64,000 bases of DNA from Phallusia mammillata (GCA_003260075.1 QLIY01000673.1:27437-91436); one strand, 5' to 3'. Numbered from the stretch's first letter, positions 32,783 through 46,383 are shown. The notes: a model not told the origin generated them from the letters alone. Numbers and translations are program-made.

Positions 32783-33497
32783 AACAAACACAAAATTCAA
32801 CACCAATCGAGTCACTGGGACTTTTTGGTCGAAGTAAGTCAATGTAAGAAAATATGGGCTAAGACATTTTTCGACAAATTCTTGAGATTACTTTTGACTT
32901 CAAAACTTCCAAAAAAGGTTTTGCAGACCCGTTGCTAAAAGAGATAAATTATACCGTGAATTTTGTGGGTAAGATAAAGTTTGACTTGCATTTGCCGTTA
33001 GCCTTTCATTTACTTTTCCCTTCGGCGTTATGCAACCACCGGAAAATTGAAATGTAATTTTGAAAAGCCGGAAAATTGAAATGCATATTGCACAGGTCAA
33101 ACTTGACAACATGCTAAATACAAAACACTGAACAATTACCTCATTAGAATCCACATTCCTGTTCTTTGAGAGTCTTTAACTCGTTTTTTAACATTTTATG
33201 ATTTCGGCGCAATGACAAACGAATTTCCCCCCCAAAAAAACTTTTCCGTAAAAGATTAGCATAAAATGTTTTTACAAAAATAATTTCGAATTTTATAGAT
33301 ATAACCGCTTTAGATAACAAATAAGAATAAAACAAGTTTCTAGCATTGTCATGCACACCCGCATTTTGTCACGAAGCCCTAAAGTTTGAACTTAAAATAA
33401 AAATTGCACTCTGCAAAAACAAATATTTCGCGGTACGCTTTGAAATCCCTGGTTACATACAGTTAAACAATCCAAACCCCAAGGGTGTATATAGACC

Positions 33498-33530
33498 AGG
33501 GGTCGGCAACCTTTTCAACGCCGCATGCTA
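33498..33530 (+). mobile_element. Left end of a hAT-type element (CAGGGGTCGGCAACC), right end not found
   Basis: CAGGGGTCGGCAACCTTTTC is a typical hAT terminus, but no inverted partner is seen within several kb, so this is a truncated copy or one with a decayed end. Confidence 0.45.
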
Positions 33531-34320
33531 AATTACTCGTTATTTTAAAATGACATTAACTTGGCATGCCAACATTTATGTGTGAATAGTAGTTTATTGT
33601 GCCAGCTGATTTAAAGTCAATAAAAAGGAGACAAAAATCGTGCGTAGAACCTCGTTTAAGAATTTTAATCACAAACAAGTGAAAGCCAGCAATGTAATAG
33701 TTTTAATCATAGCAAAAGTGCGTGAACGTGAATTAACAAGAGCTATGTATCTTTGTACGTTTAAATGTAATATTATTATCACTTCTAGCGAGTTTGTACA
33801 CAAACGTTTTTGTTGACAACATCACACGAATTGCAGCTGTCATTAGTAGTGCAAAAATATTGCAACCAAACAAGCAATTGCGTTTTTGGAAAATAATTCT
33901 AATGTTAATTTACCCTGATGCAAAACTTACATTTTTCGTTGCTAGCAACCACTACTTTTGGGCGTCAACCCTTTATTCACCTCAACCTATTGACTACAAA
34001 TCATGTGTGATAGGTTATTTATACGCACAACCGTCTCTTTTTTTCCAATCCCTTCGATCGGACCATTCCAACGCACCAACGATATCAATTCGCCCTTTTA
34101 CATTTTCCAGCTGGCAACCATGTTACAAAACACCAGTTGAACAACAATTTCAGGGCAAGACCATCTCCTATTGCTGCTAGCAGCGCATGTCGACTTGCAT
34201 GGAGCCTTAATTTAATAATCGTCGCACTGTCTTTGATGTTAATACATCCCTAACGAACGTTTTTATTGGCCACGAGACAAACCTAGCCTTCTTTGTGGGT
34301 TCTCATTTTTCAAGTGATCG

Positions 34321-34660
34321 ATGTGCATTTGAGCGTAGCGCTAAACGTTAAAGGGAAACGTGCCGTATTTTTTCATGAGAAAACATTTTTGTAGAAAACA
34401 TAGGACATGTTCGACGATGACATGGCCATTTCTGTTTTCGAGTAAATTCCATTCGGTTTAAAGGCGAACGGAGATAATTATTTTGATTAGTTGTGCACTT
34501 AGTGTGGAGTTAAGCGTTAAAGGAAAACGTGCCGTATTTTTAATGCGAAAACATTATCGTGGAAAAAATACAACGAATAAACGATGACAGGGCCAATCCT
34601 CATTTCAACAAAAGTTACTTCGGTTCAAAAGAAAACGAAGATAATTATTTTCATCGACAT
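34321..34660 (+). repeat. Two diverged tandem copies of about 165 bp
   Basis: GTTAAAGG(G/A)AAACGTGCCGTATTTTT and GATAATTATTTTGATTAG / GATAATTATTTTCATCGA recur at the same spacing. Confidence 0.65.
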
Positions 34661-34992
34661 TAAAGGAGTTTGTACCGTAGTTTCGTTTTATTGGATGGAG
34701 TCAATATTTTCATCATGCAAGCTTGTTTTTGGGGTCTTTCTGCCACTTGTGTTATTTGTTTTGATTTATGCTTCGCCAGATGCTGCCCATAATTGCTTCC
34801 TAAACTTTCGATTTTATCTTCTCAATACGCTGCAATGCCAACCACAAAAGTCATCCGCCGTTCAGTCGTTTCCTGTTTTTGTGCCATCATACATTGCTTA
34901 CGTGTTCCAAACAAGCGGGTAACTAAACGAGCTTTGCGCAGTCAATCACTAAGATGCCTTCAAAATGCAATCAAACTTGCGATGTGTTAAGC

Positions 34993-35144
34993 CAGTGGTT
35001 CCCAACCAGGGCCCATGGCCCCCCAGGGGGGCCACGAGCTGTGTTCTGGAGGGCCACAGGAGGATATTCACCAAAAACACCCACAAAAAGCCATTTTCCT
35101 TTTTTAATGCGCATAACTAAGTGTGTGTTGGAAATAACTTTATT

Positions 35145-35205
<61 letters not shown>

Positions 35206-35368
35206 TATTCGACCTGTTTAAAACCGAAATTAGTACCGAATTCCAACACGAGATTGCGATTTACATTTTTTAAGGTGGCCACAGATCCTACAGGCTTACT
35301 TGAGGGGGCCACGAGGTCAAAAAGTTACGTGTAGGGGGCCATGGTCCACGAAAGGTTGGGAACCACTG
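34993..35368. mobile_element. hAT MITE, CAGTGGTTCCCAACC family, interrupted by a gap
   Basis: CAGTGGTTCCCAACC to GGTTGGGAACCACTG, flanked by the exact 8-bp duplication TGTTAAGC. A 60-base C run replaces part of the interior. Confidence 0.85.
35146..35205. other. C run, 60 bases, probable masked gap
   Basis: Lies inside the hAT MITE at 34993-35368. Confidence 0.8.
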
Positions 35369-38300
35369 TGTTAAGCTGTCTGCTTTTACGAGAAATATTT
35401 ACAGCTCAATTAACAAGCTTTTTGCGCTGTTAAACCAACAGTGCTAATGTACGTTCCAACCTGTGGTGGTTCGATAGAATATTTTGAGTTTGGTTGTATT
35501 AACACGGCACTGTTCGTTTTAAGGATAAATAACTAAACTACTAAATAAACTTGTTCTGAAGGCTTAAGTTGTATTTTACTGACTCTAAAAAGATTAACAC
35601 TTTTTCAAAAAAATTTTAAATTTCACAAAACAACCTAAACTTGAGATTCAACACCCATTTGTGCTCACTTGTAACCGTATTGATGCGTTTAACAGGAGAC
35701 ATACTAAACAACCTTACCAAAAAACAAACACCTCGTTACACCAGTAACCCACAAAGTACTCATTCCCTGTGAAAAAGCACTACTGTCATAGTTTGCACAG
35801 CAATAGCCCGAAACCGACCCTTACACCAGGGCAAACACCAACTAATCACTTGCTACAAAGCAAGGGGTGTGTGCTACTGGCACAATTAGTATCACGGGTA
35901 TTGTGATCTTGTTTACTCATGGCTTCTGCTTTTTAGAACTTTGCCACTGCGAAATTTTCTCCTATTTTCGCCTAACTGACTGTGATTGGTCGAGGCTTGT
36001 CACGTGAACAGTGAAATAGATCGATATGCTTTTTGCCAGGCCTTTTATAGTTAGTGGTCTAAGGCAGAAACAGTGGTCACTTTTCAGTTGACAGCTTAGC
36101 AATTTTCCCATTAGCCAATCAAGGAATTTTAACGCTAAATTTAGCCATAGCAAACCATTTTCTACCTGGTTGAGGAAAAATCGATAACTATCAACTCATT
36201 AAACAGTGCGTGGTTATCGAACTGGTGTTTCTCTGTATATTTAGGGCTTATTTACTGTAAAAAATCTTTCTTTAAACCCAAAAGTTGCTTACAACAAAAA
36301 TACTCATAAAAATTGGTGAACCTTTTCTTTGCTTTTGACGCACCTTTTATCTTAATTTTTTCAGATCAATTTTCCCACCTTTCCTAACTGCAGTTTTATC
36401 TGCGACTGTAACCATAGCAATCTTACCATCACATTGCCTTTCCCTTTAATTCAAACACTTCTCTGCACATTCAAAGCCGCGTTCGCACCATCAAAGTCAC
36501 GCGAGTATGTCAGTCAGGTCCACAGACAACGTGTCGTCAAATATTGGGGCCTTTGTACGGACAAAAACCGCGGCGTGATAAAGACATTCACGGGATCAAC
36601 CATTTGTGTGTTTTTGACAACTGAAAAAGATGAGAGCCTTGCGATGTCGATCAAAATCAAATTACGGAGCACTCGCTTTTTGAAAGCCACGGAAACCACC
36701 AGTCAATAGCAGTGGAAATGGGAGACTCCAAAATAAAATAGTTTTATTAGAAGCACTATAGCCTGGAAAATGGTGTTAACTGACCATTTGCAAACAGCAT
36801 CTTAACCAAACATTTGAAAGTCACAACCATCTAACAATATCACATCACCTAATAGCACTTGCAACTGCTAAAACAGGTAGTTTAGTAGACCTTTCTATGC
36901 TCAAAAACCAGCTTAATGCTGATTTCAATAGCAGTTTTATACAGATCTTCTCTTGACTTTGTAAATTAAACTGTTCGTTAAACCAAATACATAAAATATA
37001 TTCTGGGCTTACAAATAACTGCATTCTCATACAAATACTTAAACTTCTCATTTTTGCTGAATTCCTCTGCTACACCAAACCCTTACAACACATTTAAACA
37101 AACACAGATCCTTTATCGACAAAATTGATCAACTTATGTTTTTCGATTTGGTGCATTGAATCAACCCCCCTTTTTCGTATTGCATCATTACAGCAATATA
37201 CCCCCTGAAAGCTAAAAGTGTCACATTTTTGGTTATTATTGTTCTCCATGCGTCATTGTATTGATCACAAAAAGCCTACTGGCTTGCTGACGTTTACAGC
37301 GTGAGTTTTTCTGAGGCAAACACAATACGTCATATGACGGCACTTTAATTTGTGTAAAATGAATTTACATTTAGGAAAATAACGCAAGGTGTTAATACTA
37401 TACACGTAAGAGTTGGCCTGTTTAATATTTCTACGAGGTTGTGGGCAAAATGTTGCTATTTAATTCTACACATGTGAAGTGCGTTTGTTAAAGTTAAAGT
37501 TAAACGATAAAATAGTTGAAGAAATAAGAATTAACGTCCAATTTTAGGCATTTATGCATTAACGGATCATTATTTTCATAAAGGTTTACTTTAGAACACT
37601 GGATCTGTCCATAAGTAGAATCACGTCTATTTGGGCCGTTGTATTGATCATAAAATGTTCACTGTTTTTTTACAGCTAACCGTTACATAAAATTTGAAAT
37701 GGTATCATCATAGGTTTGTCACGTCACCACATTTTTTTTGACTTTCATTAACCAAATTACTCTTAATCATCAATGCAATGTTAGCACTGTAGTGACATAT
37801 GTTTATCCGCTGATACATAAAACGCATAGCTCTAAACCGAACCAATTTCAATTCAGACAATCTAATTACCCTAATGTAATTCGTATATTCGCGTTTGATA
37901 AAGACGATAATTTTCGTTTGATGTTGGTGCTATTTTTTCTGCTCATGAAAATCCATTTCAATTCCCTTGACATATCGTAAAAATCATAATAATTAAAAAA
38001 CAGCTATGAACGCACGCTATGGGGGTTGGGCTTTTAGCTCCGAAAAGACGAATAGTAAATAATTGATGTTAAAATTGATGGTATTGGCATTGTGTTTGAC
38101 ATCCGTGCCTCTAGCGTTTTGTTGTCGGTAAAAACACGGAAAACTTATTTGTCAAGCTGGTGCAATTTTCCAGCGCAATGAAGCATACTTGATGATTCAA
38201 ACAGCCGCTTCCCTTTTGAATGTTAACCCTCTATTATATTTATTTACCGCAAAACATTGGGTCCGAGCGTCTGCTGTTTTCCTTTTGTTTTCTGCCAGCC

Positions 38301-38549
38301 CCGTATTATTTCCTAGATGTTGTTGTTGTTTTGTGGGTAACTTTCTCCACTGTATTGTGTTTTAAATATTTACAGCTAGTTTCTAATGTGGTTCACGGGC
38401 CAGAATTCTTAGTCGTTTTAGCTGTGTGGTGGTATTCGGGTTTAAGTTAAAATAAACGGGCTTGATTTGGGCTTGATTTTACGCTAGCCATTATTTGTGT
38501 CGTAATGCCAACTTGGTAAATTTTTGCTCAAATTCTGCATTTTAAAAAG

Positions 38550-39925
38550 AATTAGCCGACTTGAGATCGGTTCCACTCTTTACTTCATTGTTTGGGCTCG
38601 CTTATACAACTCTGTGTACAAAACATAAGCAATTTCATAAAAAAATGTCAAAAAGCTATAAAATCAAAGTGTCTGACACATTCTTGCAATTACACTTCTT
38701 CTTGTATTGTATAATTCAGTCGATCAGGTTTAGAAAGTAATTCCACATTAAGTATGTTTCAAATCTCAGACATGTATTTTCTCCTTTTATGTGAGCAATA
38801 CGTGTCCTGTCTTAAGAATACAAAGTCAACTGAATTAGCATATCGAACAAACGAAGGTATTTTCTTCCTGGAGCTGTCGCGCCAAATAATTCGATATTTT
38901 ATCTTATTTCTCAAAATCAATACCCACAGTCTCCTATTTTGTTTGTTTTCATTTTTTCTCGGGGTTCAACCTAGGACGTTTCAAAGATTAAATCCTAAAG
39001 ATATTTCACGCTTTTATGTGGGTTCGGCGCAGAGTTGTAAACTGGCCTGAAATTGGAGCTCGAACTGGCCCGAACCCGAATCGTTTTTGAGAAGACCGTT
39101 TAGACCCGAAAGTTTGATTGACAGGTGTATAGATTGAAGCCTCAGGAAAGACCAAGACAACAAACACAATAGACAATTGGTCTTGAACAAGGAGTTTTAG
39201 GACTGTTTGACATTAGGTCAGGTGCAGCAACCGGCTACCCAGATAGTTAAATTCATGTAAAAAAATACTGACACAGAGCGTAAACTCAGTCCCGAATCAA
39301 GCCCTTTGCAAAAAAAACAATTGTCCAAACCCGGACCCACTTCCAACTTTGTTTGGGCCTGAATTTACGCTAGGCAACATTTGTGACGTAATTTCAACAA
39401 TTAGTAAATCTAATTTTCGGCACAAATTCTGCTTTTTTCAGGAATTGGACTTAAGATCGGTTTCACTCTTTACTTCATTGTTTGGGCCGCTTACAACTTT
39501 ACACAAAACATAAGCAATGTCATAAAAAATGCCATAGCTACGAAATAAAAGTGTCTTGAAGAGACCTCTTGAAATTACACTTTATAAATCAGATGTTTAG
39601 AAAGTAATTCCACATTGCTGAGTATGCTTCAATTCTAAGACATACTTTTACTCCTTTTATGTGAGCAATACGTGTCCTGTCTTAAGAATACAAAGTCAAT
39701 TGAATCAGCAGATCGAACAAACAAAGATATTTCCTTTCTGGAGCTGTCGCGCCAAATAGCTCGATACTGTTATCTTATTTCTCAAAATCAATACCCACAG
39801 TTTCCTGTTTTGTTTGTGTTTTGTATTTCAAGGTTTTATACACAAACATTGGCTCTGAATTTTTGCTAAGATTATTCAAAACCGTGAATAGTGTACCTAT
39901 AAATCCTAAAGATATTTTACGTTTT
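38550..39925 (+). repeat. Tandem duplication of a roughly 450-bp segment
   Basis: 38550-39010 and 39437-39925 share long blocks: TCACTCTTTACTTCATTG versus the same with one change, ACAAAACATAAGCAAT, GAGCAATACGTGTCCTGTCT, AGAATACAAAGTCAA and TTTCTCAAAATCAATACCCA. A MITE (39030-39350) sits between them. Confidence 0.75.
39030..39350. mobile_element. MITE, CAGAGTTG...GGCCCG family
   Basis: Starts CAGAGTTGTAAACTGGCC and ends near GGACCCACTTCCAACTTT. It is clearly homologous along its length to 58793-59110, where the inverted ends are better kept. hAT-like. Confidence 0.65.
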
Positions 39926-40059
39926 CATGTGGGTCCGGCGGCCTTGACCAATTCAAAGACATTTTTTGTTCCTGGTTTGCTGCACTTTTCACGGGGTCCC
40001 AGTCGATAACGAATCCTGATAAAGGTTTTGTTTATGGCCATATATGTGTCAGGCGCGCT

Positions 40060-40061
<2 letters not shown>

Positions 40062-40156
<95 letters not shown>
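40062..40156. other. C run, 95 bases, probable masked gap
   Basis: CAGGCGCGCTGG occurs just before the run and again about 50 bp after it. Confidence 0.8.
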
Positions 40157-40158
<2 letters not shown>

Positions 40159-40615
40159 GGACGCTCACGGGGACGCATCTCGATCAGACTTTATATGTGG
40201 GCCAGGCGCGCTGGACCGTTTGACCAAGTTCCGCATTTGTCACTTAGTATGCGCGCCACACTCACTTTCTTGAGCTCTCGTCACATAACGCTTTATAATA
40301 CGGTATGTCAGCGCGTTATAGCCGTTATCCACCGTTTGTGCCCTTCACTGCTTTGCCCTCTATAACGTTTCAACTTTGCGCAGCTATTTCCGACCTGGTG
40401 ATTGTTTCAGTGCAATTCTGTCGCTATGTTCTCTTTCACCAACCGACTCAACTTATAATGAGTATATTTGCGTTGTACCGACATCATGTGTATAATATAT
40501 TCTGCTTTTAAAATCGCTTGGTGTCAGTCGAGTGCAAGTATTGAACCAAGTGATTTATTACTTTTTACAAAGGTTTAGGGGCGTTCGTGAACTGATACCA
40601 CCCAACAAGACAGAT

Positions 40616-43576
40616 TTACGATTCCAGCACAATAACAGACGCTTCTGGGCATATGTGGTCATCGTAAATTTCTATGGCAAGGTTCAAGTACAATAAAAAT
40701 AGTAAAGGAAAAGAACACGCGATACGTGCTTCACCTATTGTAAAGCGACTATTTATAACACATTGCAAACAATTGACATATGTGTAAAGCATTGTCGTGG
40801 CCAATCTTGCGAAATTGTCTCATTCAGAAAATGACTGACTTGGATTAAAACAGAGTTGTACGTCGGGCATTTCGGGCCTGGTTTCGGGCTTAGGTTTTTT
40901 TAACAAACGGACTTAATTTGGGCATGTCTTCACATTCTTTGCCCGTAATTTATTTAAAGTAACATTACCTAGCTAGCAGCTATAGTTGCTGGATATAACC
41001 TGACGTTCAAAAGTCCTAAAACGTTCTATTTAAGTGATTGTTTATTATTGGCCATTGTTTGTGTCTTCGGTATAAAAAGCCTGTCAATCAAACTTTCGGG
41101 TCAGAACGGGCTTTTCAAAAACCATTGGGCTCCGGGCCTGGCTTTGGCCATATGTTTACGGGTTGAGGCCTGGTTCCAATTTCAGGCCCGCTAAAACTCT
41201 TGATTAACGCTTTTTACGTAATTATAGTACGCCAGGCATGTTGAAGACGTCATGCCGATCTAAGCCGGTCTTCCGAACATTACCAGTGCACGTGGCTGAC
41301 AAAGGCTAGAAAATTTAGTCTGCGGTGAGATTCGAACTCACGACAAAAGTTTTTTTAGCGCTGGCGCTCATACTATCTATACTTTGCAGATTGGTCTATT
41401 TATAATCTACTAGAACGCTTTAGGGATGATCCCAGCAATAATATAATGTTTATTGTGGCTTATAAGCACACAATTACGGGTGTAAAGATTTTGACAAGAA
41501 GCAGACAAGCCGATATATTTTTATGAAACACAACGTTTCCACAATTTTTGTGTCATTCTGAAATAAAGTGTAAAACACAAGCAGCAAGTAAAAGTAGTAA
41601 AAAATGCGAGAGGACTGCGCGAATGGCAGGTCATTAGTTTTACTTGTCAGATATTAAATATAAGAATTGTGAAGTTTATTCTCTGAACAGGGTTTAAATT
41701 TTGACGGCATGAAGAACCAAACCGCAAACGACGTAGAAATTCCTCGGTCTACAGGTAGCCAGGGGGCATAAAGCAATTACATAAGAAAGAATCATAGAAG
41801 TTATGTGTATTAAGTGCACGTCAAGAAAAAATAAAGGGGGAGAACGTTTATTTAAAATCCTTGCACATAAAAACAAACGACCAAAAAGCGTTATTAAAAT
41901 TAGTTTGTCACAAAAAAGTTGATTTAAATATTTTTAAACAGCTTTTACCAAAACGATGCGTTCGATTTTTAATGGCAACCGTTTTAGGTGAAACTGGTAA
42001 AATCTGGTGTGTGTAAACTTACTAAATGGACTAAATAACTTAAACACAAAATAAAAAAAGTTGGTCGTGTGCATCATTTGTCAAAACTAGCAATTTTGAC
42101 AAAAAATGAGATTTTCCACAATTTTATCAGCCCATAAAAAACAAATTAAAATATATATATATATATATGTAGCGTTTTGAGCTGTTTTTTGACGCACGTT
42201 TTGTGACGAAAGACTTTTTCCGCAATTCAGAAGCACAACATGAAAAACTAAACCAAAATCAAAATGTATATGTAGAGCAATGTCCCTTTTGCAATCAGGC
42301 AAAAAGTGGACGACTATTACCTTCCCATTTCCGATACTCCATTGTCCCATCGTCGTGGAATGAACAATACATTGGAACGATTGCAGTTTCTTGAATCTTT
42401 TCATGTCTTGGGATTTCAAATTCAAAATTTTGCTGAGTTGGCAAAACAGGGTACAGCTTTGAAATGTTCGTCTGCTGCGTTACTTGCTGCTGTTGTTCCT
42501 GTGTTTCAGATTTCACATCATCGTCGTCTTTGATAAGATTGTACTTGAGATCTTGAGTTAAGAAATCACTGAGTTCCTTCATAGCTTGTCTTTTTCTGCA
42601 ACACAGGAAATATATTGATGCAAACTTTTATTTTTATTTTCATGTTAACTTTTAATCCGTGAAAGCAATTTAACACCTGTTTTTTATTTTACCGCCCAAA
42701 CAATTAATAGGTTAAAAGAATTACATTTTTATTGTTGGAAATACAGTCATTTTTGCTGATCCCCCAGGGGGATTCTGGCCAGAATACTTTAACAAGGGGT
42801 TCTTATCCAGGGGTAGATGTAGCCTACCCCTCATAAGGGTACGACTCACCAAAATGGGGGACGAGTTTCACCACAAAGACTTTTAAACAAATAAATCATT
42901 GTAACTTTGCGCAATGTTCACCTAAATATCTAAGAATAATTGTTTGGCGATAAAAACTACATTAACAACTAACATTTTCCAGACAATTATAATTGTCCAA
43001 TAACTTTTTTAATGAGCCACATCAACTGAATTGAACTTTTTGTACAGATTACAGACAACTTTTAGTTACTACATTTTAAGGCTTACGAAACCACAAATCT
43101 GTTCTTAACGTGCCAAAGGCGCAACTTTCGCAAACACGTAAACCTGTCAACGAAACCACAAAATCAATTCAGCAATTAGCCTACCGTTGGCACGTTAAGA
43201 AACCAAACGTCATGCTTGCTTATCGGCTTGTAATCTCAATAATAATCTCAATAAAATCTCAATAAAATGAAACTTATGATAGACCCAATACTCAAGCATT
43301 ATAGTAATTAATGTGTCTAACTATAAAACCCTACAGTACCCAAATCCGAATTAAGTTGTTTTATTGCTGAGTTTAAAACTTCTCATTCTTCTAGTTTAGA
43401 ACCACCGGAAATAAACCTCTTTGAGGTGGTGGTAAAAACAATATGAAACTATACAAAACAGTACCAATTTCTTAAGATTTTATGTATATTACTTACTTTT
43501 CCGTGTCGTTTTTTCGGGTATAACTTCTGCCCTGTACGCTTATGCTGCTGATGTTACGGCTAACGTAGTAATCCAT
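40616..43576 (-). CDS. Small acidic Gln-rich protein, 3 exons, unknown function
   Basis: Exons on the minus strand: 43576-43497 (starts MDYYVSRNISSISVQG), 42595-42321, and a candidate last exon 40671-40616. The first junction (phase 2, GTAAGT donor) makes a basic segment ending TRKNDTEKKRQAMKELSDF. Exon 2 continues with an acidic patch (KDDDD), a Gln/Thr stretch (ETQEQQQQVTQQ) and a distinctive block, VPMYCSFHDDGTMEYRKW. Exon 2 ends in phase 1 at GTAATA. The last exon (EIYDDHICPEASVIVLES) fits this phase and ends in TAA, but it is 1.6 kb away and less sure. Total is about 136 residues. No signal peptide or membrane segment is seen, so it is probably cytosolic or nuclear. The first two exons are well supported. 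Confidence 0.5.
40851..41202. mobile_element. MITE, CAGAGTTG...GGCCCG family
   Basis: Starts CAGAGTTGTACGTCGGGC and ends CAGGCCCGCTAAAACTCTTG. The interior shares GGGCTT and CCCGAA-rich blocks with the other copies. It lies in the long last intron of the minus-strand acidic protein gene. Confidence 0.6.
41319..41391 (-). pseudogene. tRNA-like sequence, probably degenerate or a SINE head
   Basis: On the minus strand a perfect B box (GAGTTCGAATCTC) precedes CACCGCAGAC, which pairs with TCTGC upstream. GAGCGCCAGCGCT resembles a D/anticodon region. The 5' acceptor strand and anticodon arm are poor, so I do not call a functional tRNA. Confidence 0.4.
42150..42169. repeat. AT dinucleotide microsatellite
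   Basis: An uninterrupted run of alternating A and T, about nine units, in the last intron of the acidic protein gene. Confidence 0.8.
43102..43201. repeat. Short inverted repeat, perfect 15-bp ends
   Basis: TTCTTAACGTGCCAA at 43102-43116 and its exact complement TTGGCACGTTAAGAA at 43187-43201 bound a 100-bp segment. It may be a small MITE; no clear target duplication. Confidence 0.55.
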
Positions 43577-46061
43577 CCTAATCCAATCCAACGGTTTCTT
43601 TACAAGTATTTACAAACCTGAGACTTTCTTTCAACACTGTAATGACTGTTTGTGCAGAATTGTTACCAGAAAGTTTCTTTGGACATCAATTTGGCAGTAA
43701 CAAGATAGCTAAATGACTGCATACATTCAAAGGTATCCTGTATTTGAAAACTTTTTAAAGTGCACGAAACGCGTAAGGCCCAAGGCAAGAAAACCAAACC
43801 GCCGTGGTTTCTTGGTGTTACTGATCAGGTTTAGATTTCGTGGTGACTAAAATTGCAAAGTATTTTTCATTTTTTCGCGTTTTGCTTATGACTAAGACGA
43901 CTTGACGACAAAGATACTCAAGTGCTTGAAATCATATGTACTTTTTAGAATGTGATTTTTAAGTGAGTCAAAAACGACGGGGTTTTATCTTAAAACTGTT
44001 TCTCCTTCACTATTGTAGTATAGTTGTAAGCCTAACACCAAAAATACCAATTTCGATATTTTTAAATACATCGTCAGATCTGTCTGTTTCAAATGAAATC
44101 GTTTTTGATATTTCAGGCAAAATTGAAATTTCTGTATTTTGAAAATAAGATTTTAAATCGGCACTGAACGTCTGTTGCTTGTTTTGAGTACCTTGTAATA
44201 TTTGTCAAGTGATGACAGATCCGTTGGTCACCACCACATAGTAATAGCTGAATCTTATAGTTGTTATAATATTTTTCTTACATTGTAGTCAGAAATCGAA
44301 AACAAATTCAAAACTTCTTGGGAGACTTTGAAGTGCTCATGTACACCACCTGTGTTTGTGATTTTTACCTAAATGATTGTCACAAGGTGGCACAAAAGGG
44401 CGACAAAACTAGATCTGAACAGACAACACAGCCTACTGGGTCCAGTTTACCTTTAAATACGCGGGTTAAGACTAAGATCCAAAGGTTTGGTTGAATGAAC
44501 AGTCGCAGCCAAAAACATAAAACAAACGTTAAGGAATTGAAATTAATTGTACTTAGGAACTTTATGCAACCCAAAATTGTACACTAGCTGAAGAAAAACT
44601 AAAAAAAACGTTTTCACAACTGCTGCACGTGACGCGTCAACTGTTTTACGCCATTACGTAATGTACGCAACGGTAACCAAGCGAACCAAGATAAAAATAG
44701 AAACCAGGTTAACAAGACCATAGCAAGCTACCAGAGCTATGCTGGTCGACAGTGTGGAATTTGACTTTTAAAGTTTTGTAAGATTCTTTACATACCGCTT
44801 GCAAACGAAAAATTGCCGTTATGCACAGTAAGCTATAACCCTTGTTAATTTTTCACCGTTGTAACACAAATGTAAGAAAGCACACTGGCCACAAGTTCTT
44901 TATGTTGTCCAAAATTTTGCAATATGTTCTGCAAGTTTAATTATTCTAGCAATTGAACTTTATTTTTTTTCAGCGGTGATTTTACCAGTACATGTTACCA
45001 TACGATTACCATTGACGCCCAAGTCCATTTATTTAGCCTTAAGCCCAAAACCCATCTCAAACCCGACCCGATTAGCTGGGTAACTCTGACAAGGATATAA
45101 TCAAAACAAAATAGGATCAAGAAATAGAATCTGTCTGGACGCTTTTCATGCTGCCTTTGGTGATTTTGGTTGTTTTGAATTATTAATGTATTGATCTGTG
45201 ATAACCGGTCGTGACATTAAACCCCGTATAAAAATACTCTATGTTGCAACGACGACCTGGAAATACCGGATAATATCGGTCCAAAAAACTGATTTGAATC
45301 AGAAAAATAAAAGCTAGTGCAATCGGTTTACGAAAATAAAAACGAGATAAAAAAGCGGCCACAGTCCCAAACATTGTGTGGTGAAACAAATCAATATTTG
45401 TTTTTGCAACATAAAAAACATATTTAGTACACTTTATGAAAAAAAGCTTTTTCCGATCGGTCCCATAAAGTCTCATCAGTGCAGCATGTGACAAGACATT
45501 GACTGTATGGGCATATTGTAGCCAGATGACGGCCCTTTAGTTGGTTGGTTGTAACTAGTTTGAAACAAAAATCCGTTTTATTTTACTCTTTTAACTTAAA
45601 CAACGTATTGTACTAAATTTCCCTTGACCGAGATCAAAACATCACTGAAAAGTCAAAATGTTTTGTCAAACCGTAACTTGATTCAGTGCATGACGTGACT
45701 TAAAAGGGAAATTAGACAATAAGACGTGATTGAAAAATCTCTGTCGTGTTATGTTGCATACAAACAAGTTCTGCATCGTGCTAGTACGAAATGGAAAGTA
45801 CTTTAAAATACAAAACATGGTTGGTTTTTGAACCCAGCTATCTTCAAGCGTTTTTTGCAAAACTTGAAATCTCAGAAGTTTGCAAGGAACGATTTGAATG
45901 CACTCATTAAGTTTTTAAAAACACATTTAAAGTTTAAGATAAAAATACAAACCACAGCAGAATTATGCCAACCTAAGGACAATGACACATAGATGTTTAG
46001 AACTGTAACCAACAATATACAAACACCACTTTATGTATACAGGTATATATACCTCTTAAAC

Positions 46062-46111
46062 CAGAGGTGGGCATGCGGCCCTTCATTAAAGGTGGTGCGG
46101 CGCCCTCAGAG

Positions 46112-46188
<77 letters not shown>

Positions 46189-46383
46189 CTGATTAATGCG
46201 CCTGGTGCTAGTTTTCTGCGATCTGGCAAAATGTGACTAGAATCGAATACGAATCATACTTGTAGTTAAGCATATTTGGTAAGAAACACAGCAAAATCTC
46301 TTTGTGATATGCACATGTGCGGCCCGCGATCCAATTTTGACATATATAATTGGCCCTACAGTAACAAAGGTTGCCCAACCCTG
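46062..46383. mobile_element. hAT MITE, CAGAGGTGGGCA family, interrupted by a gap
   Basis: CAGAGGTGGGCATGCGGCCC to GGTTGCCCAACCCTG, flanked by exact 8-bp TCTTAAAC. A 75-base C run replaces part of it. Confidence 0.8.
46113..46187. other. C run, 75 bases, probable masked gap
   Basis: Lies inside the hAT MITE at 46062-46383. Confidence 0.8.

Larger units (their letters stand above)
22768..40615. other. Long, mostly non-coding region
   Basis: Contains MITEs (24469, 26409, 34993, 39030), tandem repeats (31503, 34321, 38550) and ten gap runs. GC-richer islands at 30300-30660 and 36430-36710 have open frames without recognised domains. Upstream exons of the homeodomain gene may lie here but were not found. 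Confidence 0.5.

Noticed and set aside
34584..34922. 112-codon hydrophobic ORF
   Set aside because: It overlaps the 34321-34660 tandem repeat and has no recognisable family.
41319..41391. Functional tRNA gene on the minus strand
   Set aside because: B box and part of the acceptor stem are good, but the 5' half and anticodon arm do not fold convincingly.
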